Below, piece after piece: positions 1 to 11,487 of a DNA stretch of 64,000 nt. Numbering within the stretch: the first letter of the stretch is position 1; each line of letters starts with the position of its first letter. Position numbers and translations under genes: made by a program. The DNA is from Penium margaritaceum (Eukaryota > Streptophyta > Zygnematophyceae > Desmidiales > Peniaceae), in assembly GCA_023375785.1 (NCBI GenBank), contig SZWC01000548.1, positions 176,072-240,071 on the forward strand, in the 5' to 3' direction. The notes beneath the pieces were generated by a model. It was not told the origin of the DNA, did no database searches, and saw only the letters and a program-made list of their open reading frames with translations.

Positions 1-300
1 ATGTGACCACTAGGAGTGTGCCATGAGAGCATTCTCTAGCTCTCTAGGTCGTGTGTGACTGGTCAGCCTGATTGTTAGGCTGATTCCCTCCCTTGTGTGA
101 GATTGTGGACTCTAGTGTGTGAGCCTTAGCCTCCATGGCTAAGTGGTGTGGCTTGTGAGAGGGCTGACTTGCCCAAGCTCTAGCTCTATATGTACTCCAT
201 CATTTTGAGTGATTCAACAACCATTCTTCAACAAAAGTGATGCCCTTTTAGTCCCACATGCTCGCTGCTCCAAGGCTCCCTCTCTCCTCCAGATCCAACA
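1..300 (+). repeat. 5' LTR of element A (right-hand 300 bp only)
   Basis: Matches the last 300 bp of the 3' LTR of the same element and ends in the family terminus CCAACA, directly followed by the primer-binding site. A TATA-like CTATATGTA near 186-194 recurs in the family LTRs and is a plausible LTR promoter element. A short stem (CAGCCT/AGGCTG) near 65-83 is also conserved. Confidence 0.95.
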
Positions 301-302
301 TT

Positions 303-315
303 TGGTATCAAAGCC
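303..315 (+). other. Primer-binding site, initiator tRNA-Met type (element A)
   Basis: TGGTATCAAAGCC lies two bases after the LTR end. Plant LTR elements commonly use TGGTATCAGAGC, complementary to the 3' end of initiator tRNA-Met, to prime minus-strand DNA. The other family I copies carry TGGTATCAGAGCC at the same place. Confidence 0.9.
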
Positions 316-944
316 AGATTCTGCCAGATTCAGCCAGCACAGGCCGTCACTTTGAGAGTGACGGGGTAGAGTCAAACCTTGACCAAATTTGACAATCAAT
401 CCCTGAATCGTGAAGTTCGCAAGACAAGCTTTCCAACGAGCTCAGGATCGCGAAGATCCAACAGTCGGATTGAGAGTTACGCTCAAAACGAGGCCAGGGC
501 TACACTCTTCTCTACGAGTAAGACTGTCGCCTTGTGATGACCATAACTCTCTTGTTTCTTTGTCAAATTTAAAACGTGGCACATGAGAATTGTAGTATTT
601 TTTCCTGAGCTTTCCATTGGTGCAAAAATATTTGCCTTCCATCGATTCGTTTGGGAGAAACGCCATTTACAAGCTGGCTGGTCTGAGTTGGAGTAGGAGC
701 AGAAGCATACCCTGTTTTCAAGAGGGCATATCTTTCGAAATCCCCTGTTGATGACCCTGTTTTATGGGTCGATCTGTAAGGTTTTGAGCTGAAATTTCTA
801 GTGGTGGGCTCAGTTTTTCCAAATTCCCAGTCTGCTGTTATCTACAGTCCATTTTCTGTCAGACAGATTTCTGGCAAAAGCAGCAGCAGAAGCAGGGGTA
901 GCGCCGCCACCCAAGGGCAGCGTTGAGCATCACCAAAGCTCAAA

Positions 945-1960
945 ATGGCAGCAGCAGGCGTGGTAACAGCAGCCCAGCCCTTGGAGAGGCTAGAAGGACG
1001 CGCCAACTTCACGTTTTGGAAGATCCGTACCCGCCTCCTTTTGGAGGAGAGGGGCTTGTGGGAGGTGGTGAGCGGCGACGAGCGCGCTCCGCCTCCACAG
1101 GCAAAAGGCATCACCGCAGCGCAGGTGGTGGCGGGGAAGACGCCGCAGAAAGGTGCAGCAGATGCAAGTTCATCTACAACTGCAGCGGCGGCGTATGAGG
1201 AGTGGAAGAAGAAGGACAGGCAGGCCTACAGGTTACTTGTCAACACCATCTCCAACCCGCATCTTCAGTACGTGAGTGACAAGGCTACTGCAAAGGAGGG
1301 GTGGGACACGTTCTGCAAGAAGTATGAGAGCAAGGATCCTGCATTCCTCATGATTTTGGAGGAAAAGATGATGGCGCTGAAAATGGAGGGTGGTGAAGGG
1401 ATGGAGGCGTACCTGGACAGGGCAAAGGAGCTGGCGAAGCACCTGAGAGCGGCCGGCAACCCTGTGGAAGAGACGCGCTTCATCCTCCTCTTGCTGAGGG
1501 GACTCACAAACAGCTACGACACGGTACGAGAGACGCTGGAGTGCCAGCCAACTCTCGACCTCGACTTCATCTGCACACACCTGGTGTAGGTGGAATTGCG
1601 TCGCAATGCAGCAAAGCGTAATGGCGGCGGCAGCAGTGAAGCAGCTTTTGTAGCCACAAGCTCACGCAACCAGCAGCAGCAGCAGCAGTCTGGGCAGCAA
1701 AGAGGCAAGAAGAAAGGCAAATGCCACTACTGCCAGAAAGAGGGACACTACAAGAAGGAGTGTTTCAAACTCAAGAGGGACCAGAAGGAGCAGCAGCAGC
1801 AGCAGCAGCAAAACCATCAGTCTCCACAGCAGCAACAGCAGCAGTCACAACAGCGTCAGCAACAGCAGCAGCAGCAAAACCAGGCAGGAGTACGCCACTT
1901 TGGCAACATGAACGTGGCGAAGGAGGTGCACGACCGTCTCTTCATGGTGAAGTCTGACAT
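945..1960 (+). pseudogene. gag: gag region of element A (capsid-like domain, zinc knuckle, poly-Q)
   Basis: The reading starts at an ATG in a Kozak-like context (CAAAATGGCAGC) that is conserved in all family I copies. The N-terminal part (ANFTFWKIRTRLLLEERGLW) and the following helical stretch fit the UBN2/copia gag family, which builds the particle shell around the element RNA. A CX2CX4HX4C zinc knuckle lies at 1722-1763 and would bind RNA. CAG-rich tracts encoding glutamine runs lie before the knuckle (about 1672-1690) and after it (about 1790-1880). The poly-Q linker between knuckle and protease is unusually long for a plant copia. Fossil; not intact. Confidence 0.9.
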
Positions 1961-4900
1961 GTCGCAGATGGAGAAGGCGGATCTCGTATGGTACAAATAC
2001 TCAGGGTGTACCAAGAGCCTGACGCACCACAAGGAGTGGTTCACACAGCTGCTGTCCATCCCTCCCCGTCCTATTGCAATGGGTGATGATCGGGTGGTGT
2101 ATGCTGAGGGGATTGGGATTGTGGAGATGTGGTTGGAGACCCCACGTGGTATTGAAGTGGGAGTGTTCCATGGCGTGCTGTATGTACCTGATGCTGCATT
2201 CAACCTCCTCTCAGTCTCCTCTCTCACAAACACAGGACTACGCGTCGTCTTCAATGATGACTATGGCTACATCCTCAACAAGGATACAGGAGAGGAGTTG
2301 GCCAGGTCGGTGAAGGAGGGCGACATGTACCGGCTGCTGGGGGCGACCAAGATCCCGCGTGAGCAGAGTCTTGCCGCAGTGGTGCAGGCAACAGATGGCA
2401 AGATCTGGCATGCACGCTACGGCCACATCGGCATTTGCGCCTTGCAGCAGCTTCAAGAAAAACAGATGGTGCGTGACCTGCCTACCATCTCCAACTTTGA
2501 GCAGCAGTTCTGCATCGGCTGTTTGGAGGGGAAGCAGCACCGGGAGGCGTTCTCTGGAGCAGGAGAGCGTGCAAAGGAGGTGCTGGAGCTGGTCCACACA
2601 GACTTGTGTGGGCCGATGCAGACCCAGAGCTTTGGAGGCTCTAGGTATTTTCTGACCTTCATTGATGATTTCAGCCGTTACACTGCTGTGTACTTCCTTC
2701 CTTCCAAGGACCAGTGCTTTGACAGGTTCAAGGAGTTCAAGGCCATGGTGGAGAACCAGATTGGCAAGAAGATCAAGGCGCTCCGCAGCGATCGCGGTGG
2801 AGAGTACCTGAGCAAGGAGTTTCAGGACTACCTCACAGCAGCTGGCATCAAGGCGCAGCGTACCGCACCGTACTCGCCACAGCAAAATGGTGTAGCAGAA
2901 CGCGCCAACCGCATCATCGTTGAGTCGGCGCGCTCCATGCTGCACGCGGCGCGGCTGACCTACGACTTCTGGGCCGAAGCCGTGAGCACTGCGGTCTATA
3001 TCAAGAATCGCAGTCCCACCAAGGCACTGGAGCAGATGACACCGTACGAGGCGTGGTTCGGCAAGAAGCCGAGCGTGGGTCATCTCCGAGCATTTGGCAG
3101 CCTGGCGCACATGCACGTGCCCAAGGAGAAGCGGCAGAAATGGGACGCAAAGAGTGCGCAGATACTGATGATTGGCTACGACGTGGCAAGCAAGGCCTAT
3201 CGCCTCTATGAGAGGGATACAGGCCACGTCATTATCTCCAGAGTTGTCGTCTTCAAGGAGAGCGTCATCGGCAACAACATTGTCTGTGAACAGGCAGCAG
3301 AACCAGCAGCTGACGAGGCAGTGGGAGCAGAAATCCTTCCTGACCCAGATTCTCCCGATCCTTCCTTTACTGTGACAGTGGGAGAATCACTGTACTCTCC
3401 CATGTCTGATGCAGCAGATACAGCAGCCTCATCGGCAGAAGCAGAGGAGGGAGATGTAGCACCACCTGCAGCAGCAGTTGTGCCTGCAGCACCGCGCCAG
3501 CCGCCCGCTAACACTCCAGCACCGGGTCGCAGGTACCCTCTCAGGGTGCGTTACAAGCCTGGTGAGCGCGGCCATTTCTGGATGCTGCAGAAACCAGAAC
3601 AGATGAACGTCGCATTTGTAGCAGATTCAGATGAGCCAACGTCATACAAGGAGGCCATGGCTGCACCAGATGCAGCAGATTGGGCGCAAGCCGTGCAACA
3701 GGAGATTCAGTCGCAGCTGGACAATGGCACGTGGGAGCTGACTGAGCGTCCACCTGGACGCAAGGTGATCAAGTGCAAGTGGGTGTTCAAGAAGAAGCGG
3801 GGAGCAGATGGCAACCTGGAAAAGTACAAGGCGAGACTGGTCGCCAAGGGCTACTCGCAGTAGGAGGGCATCGACTACACGGAAACTTTTGCTCCTGTTG
3901 CAAAGTTTGCCTCTGTGCGTACGCTCCTCTCTTATGCAGCAGCTGAGGACTTTGAGGTTCACCACATGGATGTCAAGACGGCATTCTTGAATGGTGACTT
4001 GGAGGAGGAGATCTACATGGAGCAGCCGGAGGGGTTCGTCATGGATGGCCAGGAGCACCTGGTTTGCAAGCTGCAGAAGTCGNNNNNNNNNNNNNNNNNN
4101 NNNNNNNNNNNNNNNNNNNNNNNNNNNNNNNNNNNNNNNNNNNNNNNNNNNNNNNNNNNNNNNNNNNNNNNNNNNNNNNNNNNNNNNNNNNNNNNNNNNN
4201 NNNNNNNNNNNNNNNNNNNNNNNNNNNNNNNNNNNNNNNNNNNNNNNNNNNNNNNNNNNNNNNNNNNNNNNNNNNNNNNNNNNNNNNNNNNNNNNNNNNN
4301 NNNNNNNNNNNNNNNNNNNNNNNNNNNNNNNNNNNNNNNNNNNNNNNNNNNNNNNNNNNNNNNNNNNNNNNNNNNNNNNNNNNNNNNNNNNNNNNNNNNN
4401 NNNNNNNNNNNNNNNNNNNNNNNNNNNNNNNNNNNNNNNNNNNNNNNNNNNNNNNNNNNNNNNNNNNNNNNNNNNNNNNNNNNNNNNNNNNNNNNNNNNN
4501 NNNNNNNNNNNNNNNNNNNNNNNNNNNNNNNAGCATGAGATCCTCATCATCATTGTCTATGTGGATGACATGCTCCTCCTTTCCAACAGCATGTCTGCAC
4601 TGCAGGAGTTCAAGGAGGCCATACAGGAGCGCTTCCAGATGTCTGATCTCGGGGAGGCGTCATACTTCCTCGGTATCCAGATCACGCGTGACCGCAAATC
4701 ACGCTCTCTCTTGCTGCAGTAGAGTCGCTACATCAAGGACGTCCTGCAGCGGTTCGGCATGGCAGAGGCCAAACCCATCGGCACGCCGCTAGAGACGCGG
4801 CAGTACCTCGTGAGCTTCAGTGGAGAAGCAGAAGCAGCTGAGCGGCAGAAGTACCAGAGCACCGTCGGCAGTCTCATGTACCTGATGGTGGCAACCAGGC

Positions 4901-5460
4901 CGGACCTCGCACAGGCTGTGAGCGCTGTGAGCCAGCACATGGCTAACCCTGGCCCTGAGCACCAGAAGGTAGTGAAGCGGATCTTCCGCTACCTTGCTGG
5001 AACCGCCAACATCGGCATCACCTACAACGGCAACGACAACAGCATCATCGGCTACACAGACGCAGATTGGGCTTCAAACCCTGAGACTCGCAAGTCCATC
5101 TCTGGACATGTGTTTCTCATGAATGGAGGTGCCATCAGCTGGTGCAGCAAGCGGCAGGTGGTCGTGGCTACCTCAAGCACAGAAGCTGAGTACGTCTCTC
5201 TCAGTTTTGGAGCGAAGGAAGCAGTTTGGCTCCAGCGTCTCATGGCGGAGATGAGTGGGAGTGCAGCAGTTCCTGTTCCCATGCGCGTCGACAACCAGAG
5301 CGCTATTGCACTCGCCAAGAATCCTGAGCACCATGCTCGCACCAAGCACATTGACATCGCCTATCATTTCATCAGGCACATGGTGCAGGAGGGTGCTATC
5401 AAGCTGGAGTTCACTCCAACCAGCAAGCAGGTCACTGATTTCTGCACCAAGCCAGTGTGA
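1961..5460 (+). pseudogene. pol: pol region of element A (protease, integrase, RT, RNase H)
   Basis: Protease-type segment with the TKSLTHH signature at about 1985-2330. GAG-pre-integrase His/Cys segment (WHARYGHIG, then CIGCLEGKQH) at about 2400-2560. Integrase core with TDLCGP, FIDDFSRY and SDRGGEY (D,D,E residues) and PQQNGVAERANR at about 2590-3010. A low-complexity Ala/Pro/Glu linker at about 3290-3530. Reverse transcriptase with KWVFKKKRGADG and the catalytic YVDDMLLL at about 3720-4720, spanning an N gap. RNase H with TDADWAS, SSTEAEYVS and HIDIAYHFIR at about 5050-5455. Fossil, with a small number of breaks. Confidence 0.92.
4083..4531. other. Assembly gap (449 N) inside RT of element A
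   Basis: A run of N within the RT domain. Sister copies (for example around 17920-18050 on the minus strand) have only about 120 bp between the same two flanks, so the N count is probably not the true gap length. Confidence 0.9.
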
Positions 5461-5513
5461 GAAGCAGCATTTCTGCATGAAGGCATGTAAACTCAGCCCA
5501 CTCTGACTACGGC

Positions 5514-5524
5514 AAAGTGGGAGA
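5514..5524 (+). other. Polypurine tract (element A)
   Basis: AAAGTGGGAGA directly precedes the 3' LTR. This position and composition are expected for the plus-strand DNA primer. The same tract precedes the 3' LTRs of most other family I copies. Confidence 0.85.
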
Positions 5525-5525
5525 T

Positions 5526-6589
5526 TGTTGGAAAAGGAGCCATCCGGCTCAATTTCAGGTCCACAGGAGCAAGTTCCAGGAAACTTCCAGATGCCTGCTC
5601 CGATCGTCGATCCGTCTTCACCATTGGAAAGATCAGGTGGCAAATTATCTATGGTCCAAGTTTCAGGCCGATCCAACAGTCGGATTGGGAGATATGAATT
5701 TTCGAATTTCGGGGGTCATGGACCATCGATGTCTGGGTGGCCATGGGTGATGGCTCCATGCCTTAGCCTGAGAAAAAAATAAAGGCAAGAGGTCCAGGGT
5801 CAAGACCTGATGGGAGAAATATCCAAAAAGGTCCTTGGTCTTAGGATTGCCTTGTCAGAGTGTGCTGACTAGGATAAAGGTACCTCTCCTTACTTTTTAG
5901 GTGAGGTGAGATCCTTGTGTGCTAGCCATGGACACATGGCGATTCTCCATGGGTTTGTGGGTTATGTGACCACTAGGAGTGTGCCATGAGAGCATTCTCT
6001 AGCTCTCTAGGTCATGTGTGACTGGTCAGCCTGATTGTTAGGCTGATTTCCTCCCTTGTGTGAGATTGTGGACTCTANGGCTCCATGCCTTAGCCTGAGA
6101 AAAGAAAAAGGCAAGAGGTCCAGGGTCAAGACCTGATGGGAGAAATATCCAAAAAGGTCCTTGGTCTTAGGATTGCCTTGTCAGAGTGTGCTGACTAGGA
6201 TAAAGGTACCTCTCCTTACTTTTTAGGTGAGGTGAGATCCTTGTGTGCTAGCCATGGACACATGGCGATTCTCCATGGGTTTGTGGGTTATGTGACCACT
6301 AGGAGTGTGCCATGAGAGCATTCTCTAGCTCTCTAGGTCATGTGTGACTGGTCAGCCTGATTGTTAGGCTGATTCCCTCCCTTGTGTGAGATTGTGGACT
6401 CTAGTGTGTGAGCCTTAGCCTCCATGGCTAAGTGGTGTGGCTTGTGAGAGGGTTGACTTGCCCAAGCTCTAGCTCTATATGTACTCCATCATTTTGAGTG
6501 ATTCAACAACCATTCTTCAGCACAAGTGATGCCCATTCAGTCCCACATGCTCGCTGCTCCAAGGCTCCCTCTCTCCTCCAGATCCAACA
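5526..6589 (+). repeat. 3' LTR of element A, with an internal duplication around an N
   Basis: Starts TGTTGG after the polypurine tract and ends CCAACA. It measures 1064 bp because about 325 bp (5752-6077) is repeated after the single N at 6078 (6079-6403). Without one of the two copies the length is 738 bp, equal to the LTRs at 10735-11472 and 22187-22924. The duplication is probably an assembly artefact. Confidence 0.9.
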
Positions 6590-6936
6590 CAGTGGGCGGA
6601 TATTATTTTGAAAATGGCTTCCGAAAAATTCCGATCGAAAAAAACGTTTGGCTCCTCGCCATTTCCAGTCGGCGCCGTATCCACGCATCCTCGCAAGGGC
6701 GTGGTGCGCTGTCCACGTGATGCGGGCACACCGAGGGATTGTGCACCACGCTTGAACAGTCAGCCGAATTTTTGGGAGCTGGGATTTGAAGGGGAGATTT
6801 TGAATATTTTAGGTCCATTCCTGCTTGACCCCCCATAGCCAACGGCCCAAAATTCAACCCCGGTTCCTCGAAATAAACATTTGAAAAATTCCTTCCCATA
6901 TGACCTTCCGAATTTAAGCGGCAATACGGTACACTC
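6590..6936. other. Unassigned 347-bp sequence between element A and the next copia fragment
   Basis: It matches none of the copia families in this window and has no convincing reading frame. Two related stretches (TCCGAAAAATTCC near 6619 and TTTGAAAAATTCC near 6881) occur in it. It may be a remnant of host DNA or of another repeat lying between two insertions. Confidence 0.5.
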
Positions 6937-8418
6937 GCAGCTGGACAACGGCACGTGGGAGCTGACTGAGCGTCCACCTGGACGTAAGGTGATCAAGTGC
7001 AAGTCGGTGTTAAAGAAGAAGCGAGGAGCAGATGGTAACCTGGAAAAGTACAAGGCGAGGCTGGTCGCCAAGGGCTACTCGCAGCAGGAGGGCATTGACT
7101 ACATAGAAACTTTTGCCCCTATTGCAAAGTTTGCCTCTGTACGCACGCTCCTCTCTTATGCAACAGCTGAGGATTTCGAGGTTCACCACATGGATGTCAA
7201 GACGGCATTCTTGAATGGTGACTTGGAGGAGATCTACATGGAGCAGCCGGAGGGGTTCGTCATGGATGGCCAGGAGCACCTGGTTTACAAGCTGCAAAAG
7301 TTACGATACGGCCTCAAGCAAGCGTCGTGTGCTAGGAACCTGAAGTTGGATGCGGCGTTGCAGTGCATGGGGTTTGAGCGGAACGAGTGTGACTACAGTG
7401 TGTATCACTGGCAGCATGAGTATGAGATCCTCATTATCATTGTCTATGTGGATGACATGCTCCTCCTTTCCAACAGCATGTCTGTACTGCAGGAGTTCAA
7501 GGAGGCCATGTAGGAGCGTTTCCAGATGTCTGATCTCGAGGAGGCGTCATACTTCCTCGGCATCCCGATCACGCGTGACCGTAAATCACTCTTTCTCTCG
7601 CTACAGCAGAGTCGCTACATCAAGGACTTCCTGCAGCGGTTCGGCATGGTAGAGGCCAAATCCATCGGCACGCCGTTGGAGACGCGGTAGTACCTTGTGA
7701 GCTTCAGTGGAGAAGCAGATGCAGCTGAGCGGCAGAAGTACCAGAGTGTCGTCGGCAGTCTCATGTACTTGATGGTGGCAACCAGGCCTGACCTCACACA
7801 GGCTGTGAGCGCTGTGAGCCAGCACATGGCTAATCCCGGACCGGAGCACCAGAAGGTAGTGAAACGGATCTTCCGCTACCTTGCTGGGACCATCAACGTC
7901 GGTATCACCTACAACGGCAACAACAACAGCATCATCGGCTACACAGATGCAGATTGGGCTTCAAATCGTGAGACCCGCAAGTCCATCTCTGGACATGTGT
8001 TTCTCATGAATGGAGGTGCCATCAGCTGGTGCAGCAAGCGACAAGTGGTCGTGGCGACCTCGAGCACATAAGCTGAGTACGTCTCTCTCAGCTTTGGAGC
8101 CAAGGAAGCAGTTTGGCTCCAGCGTCTCATGGCGGAAATGAGTGGGAGTGTAGTAGTTCTAGTTCCTGTGCGCATCGACAACCAGAGCACAATCGCACTC
8201 GCCAAGAATCCTGAGCACCATGCACGCACCAAGCACATTGACATCGCATATCACTTCATCAAGCACATGGTGCAGGAGGGTGCTATCAAGCTGGAGTTTA
8301 CTCTAACCAGCAGGCAGGTCTCTAATTTTTGCACCAAGCCAGTGACCGGTGAGAAGTAGTAGTTCTGCATGAGGGCATGTGGACTCAGCCCAATCTGACT
8401 ACGGCAAAGTGGGAAATT
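6937..8418 (+). mobile_element. Family I copia fragment: RT and RNase H, no LTR
   Basis: Begins abruptly within the RT domain (QLDNGTWELTERPPG) and runs through YVDDMLLLSNS (about 7446-7478), TDADWAS and HIDIAYHFIKHM to the purine tract region. There it stops and the sequence continues in the opposite orientation. It aligns to element A from about 3712 to 5520. Fossil with several breaks. Confidence 0.9.
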
Positions 8419-10734
8419 GAAGTCGTAGGTCAGCCAAGCCGTGTGCAGCATGGAGCGCGCCGACTCCACAATGGTACGGTTGGCACGTTCTGCTACACCG
8501 TTTTGCTGCGGCGAGTAGGGCGCGGTACGCTGCGCCTTGATGCCAGTTGCTGCAAGGTAGTCCTGGAATTCCTTGCTCAGGTACTCTCCACCGCGATCGC
8601 TGCACAGCGCCTTGATCTTCTTGCCAGTCTGGTTCTCCACCATGGCCTTGAACTCCTTCAACCTGTCAAAGCACTGGTCCTTGGAAGAAAGGAAGTACAC
8701 AGCAGTGTAACGGCTGAAATCATTAATGAAGGTCAGGAAATGCCTAGAGCCTCCAAAGCTCTGGGTCTGCATCGGTCCGCACAAGTCCGTGTGGACCAGC
8801 TCCAACACCTCTTTCGTACGCTCCCCTGCTCCAGAGAACGCCTCTCGGTGCTGCTTCCCCTCCAAACAGCCGATGTACAACTGCTACTCAAAGTTAGAGA
8901 TGGTAGGCAGGTCACGCACCATCTGCTTTGCTTGAAGCTGCTCAAGGCGCACATGTTGATGTGGCTGTAGCGTGCATGCCAGATCTTGCCATCTGTCGCC
9001 TGCACCACTATTGCAAGACTCTGCTCACACGGGATCTTGGTCGCCCCCAGCAGGCGGTACATGTCGCCCTCCTTCACCGACTTGGCCAACTCCTCTCCTT
9101 TATCCTTGTTGAGGATGTAGCCATAGTCATCATCGAAGACGACGCGTAGTCCTGTGTTTGTAAAAGAGGAGACTGGGAGGAGGTTGAATGCAGAATCAGG
9201 TACATACAGCACGCCATGGAACACTCCCACTTCAATGCCACGTGGAGTCTCCAACCACATCTCCACAATCCCAATCCCCTTAGCATACACCATCCGATCA
9301 TCACCCATAGCAATAGGAAGGGGAGGGATGGAAAGCAGCTACGTAAACCACTCCTTGTGATGTGTGAGACTCTTGGTACACCCTAAGTCCTTGTACCATG
9401 CGAGATCCGTCTTCTCCACCTGTGACATGTCAGACTTCGCCATGAACAGACGGTCGCGCACCTCCTTGGCCACATTCATGTTGCCAAAGTGGCGCACACC
9501 AGCCTGGTTTTACTGTTGGTGTTGCTGCTGACGCTATTGTGACTGCTGCTGGTGCTGCTGTTGCTGTTGCGATGACTACTGCTGTTGCTCCTCCTTCTGG
9601 TCCCTCTTGAGCTTGGAACACTCTTTTTTGTAGTATCCCCCTTTCTGGCAGTAGTGGTATTTGCCTTTCTTTTTGCCTCTCTGCTGCCCAGACTGCTACT
9701 GCTGCTGCTGGTTGCGAGAGCTCGTGGCCACAAAAGCTGCTTTACTACTGCCGCCGCCATTGCGCTTTGCTGCATTTCGACGCAATTCCACCTGCACCAG
9801 GTGTGTGCAGATGAAGTCGAGTTCGAGAGTTGGCTGGCACTCCAGCGTCTCTCGTACCGTGTCATAGCTGGTTGGCAGTCCCCTCAGCAAGAGGAGGATG
9901 AAGCGTGTCTCTTCCACTGGTTTGCCGGCCGCTCTTTGTTGTTTCGCTAGCTCCTTTGCCCTGTCCAGGTATGCCTCCATCCCTTCACCACCCCGCATTT
10001 TCAGTGCCATCATCTTTTCCTCCAAAAGCATGAGGAAAGCAGGATCCTTGCTCTCATACTTCTTGCACAACGTGTCCCACCCCTCCTTTGCAGTAGTCTT
10101 GTGACTTACGTACTGAAGATGTGGGTTGGAGATGGTGTTGACAAGCAACCTGTAGGCCTGTCTGTCCTTCTTCTTCCACTCCTCATACGCCGCCGCTGCA
10201 ATTGTAGATGAACTTGCATCTGCTGCACCTTTCTGCGGCGTCTTCCCCGCCATCACCTCACCTGCGTTGATGCCTTTTGCCTGTGGAAGCGGAGCGCGCT
10301 CGTCGCCGCTCACCACCTCCCACAAGCCCCTCTCCTCTTAAAGGAGGCGGGTACGGATCTTCCAAAACGTGAAGTTGGCCCGTCCTTCCAGCCTCTCCAA
10401 GGGCTGGACTGCTGTTACCACGCCTGCTACTACCATTTTGAGCTTTGCTGATGCTCAACGCTGCCATTGGGTTGCGACGCTACCCCTGCTTCTACTTCTG
10501 TTTCTGCCATAAATCTGTCTGACAGAAAATGGACTGTAGATACTAGCAAACTGGGAATTTGGAAAAGCTGTGCCCACCACTAGAAGTGTCAGCTCAAAAC
10601 CTTTGAGATCGACCCATAAAATAGGGTCATCAACAGAGGATTTTGAAAGATATGTCCTCTTGAAAACAGGGTGTGTTTCTGCTCCTACTCCAACTCAGAC
10701 CAGCCAGCTTGTAAACGAATTGATGGAATGCAAT
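8419..10734 (-). mobile_element. Family I copia fragment on minus strand: integrase back to leader
   Basis: Read on the minus strand it runs leader (10734 to about 10437), gag from an ATG near 10435, zinc knuckle near 9617-9658, protease region (about 9030-9420), GAG-pre-integrase (about 8800-9000) and the integrase core (TDLCGPMQ, DRGGEYLS). It ends within integrase at 8419. No LTR of its own is attached: a plus-strand LTR abuts its leader at 10735, and a plus-strand pol fragment abuts its integrase end. Fossil with several breaks. Confidence 0.9.
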
Positions 10735-11472
10735 TATTGGGAAAGGAGCCGTCCGGCTCAGTTTCAGCTCAACAGGAACAAGTTTCAGGAAACTTCAACA
10801 TGCCTGCTCCGATCGTCGATCCGCCTTCACCATTGGAAAGATCAGGTGGTAAATTATCTACGGTTGACGTTTTAGGTCGATCCAACGGTCGGATTGGGAG
10901 ATATGAATTTTTGAAGTTTCCGGGGTCATGCACCGTCGATGTCTGGGTGGCCATGGGTGATGGCTCCATGCCTTAGCCTAAGAAAAGAAAAAGGCAAGAG
11001 GTCCAAGGTCAAGACCTGATGGGAGAAATATCCAAAAAGGTCCTTGGTCTTGGGATTGCCTTGTCAGAGTGTGCTGACTAGGATAAAGGTACCTCTCCCT
11101 ACTTTTTAGGTGAGGTGAGATCCTTGAATGCTAGCCATGGACACATGGCGATTCTCCATGGGTTTGTGGGTGATGTGACCACTAGGAGTGTGCCATGATA
11201 GCATTCTCTAGCTCTCTAGGTCGTGTGTGACTGGCCAGCCTAATTGTTAGGCTGATTTCCTCCCTTGTGTGAGATTGTGGACTCTAGTGTGTGAGCCTTA
11301 GTCTCCATGGCTAAGTGGTGTGGCTTGTGAGAGGGCTGACTTGCCCAAGCTCTAGCTCTATATGTACTCCATCATTTTGAGTGATTCAACAACCATTCTT
11401 TAGCACAACTGATGCCCTTTCAGTCCCACATGCTCGCTGCTCCAAGGCTCCCTCTCTCCTCCAGATCCAACA
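10735..11472 (+). repeat. 5' LTR of element H
   Basis: 738 bp, starting with a TATTGG variant of the family TGTTGG and ending CCAACA, followed directly by the primer site. Left flank GCAAT. No partner 3' LTR with the same flank is seen in the window. Confidence 0.92.
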
Positions 11473-11474
11473 TT

Positions 11475-11487
11475 TGGTATCAGAGCC
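11475..11487 (+). other. Primer-binding site (element H)
   Basis: TGGTATCAGAGCC, two bases after the LTR end, complementary to the initiator tRNA-Met 3' end. Confidence 0.9.

Larger units (their letters stand above)
1..6589 (+). mobile_element. Element A, Ty1/copia LTR retrotransposon (family I), 5' LTR cut by window edge
   Basis: An almost complete copia-type retrotransposon reading left to right: LTR remnant, tRNA-Met primer site, leader of about 630 bp, gag with zinc knuckle, then protease, integrase, reverse transcriptase and RNase H in the Ty1/copia order, a purine tract and a 3' LTR. The integrase-before-RT order separates it from Ty3/gypsy. The internal part is about 5.2 kb, usual for plant copia. 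It is broken, with about three visible breaks plus an assembly gap. The last 300 bp of the two LTRs differ at about six sites by eye (about 2%), so it is among the youngest copies here. The left target duplication lies outside the window. Confidence 0.95.

Noticed and set aside
214-399. Short frames in the LTR and leader that recur in several copies
   Set aside because: Recurrence follows from the repeat family. They lie in non-coding LTR or leader sequence and are not kept open consistently.
1665-1957. Glutamine-, alanine- or serine-rich frames in the CAG tract, possibly a host poly-Q regulator
   Set aside because: The tract lies in frame within gag next to the zinc knuckle in every family I copy. 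The other frames are by-products of the CAG repeat.
2238-3227. Long open frame on the minus strand opposite integrase of element A (about 330 codons), and a similar one at 18890-20209 on the plus strand opposite element B
   Set aside because: They mirror the GC-rich pol coding strand, recur wherever that sequence occurs, and one runs through an N gap. No domain is recognisable; they are shadows of pol.
3642-4553. Frames crossing the N run in element A, and likewise at 19755-20576 and 41383-41976
   Set aside because: They exist only because N is read as open; the underlying sequence is unknown.
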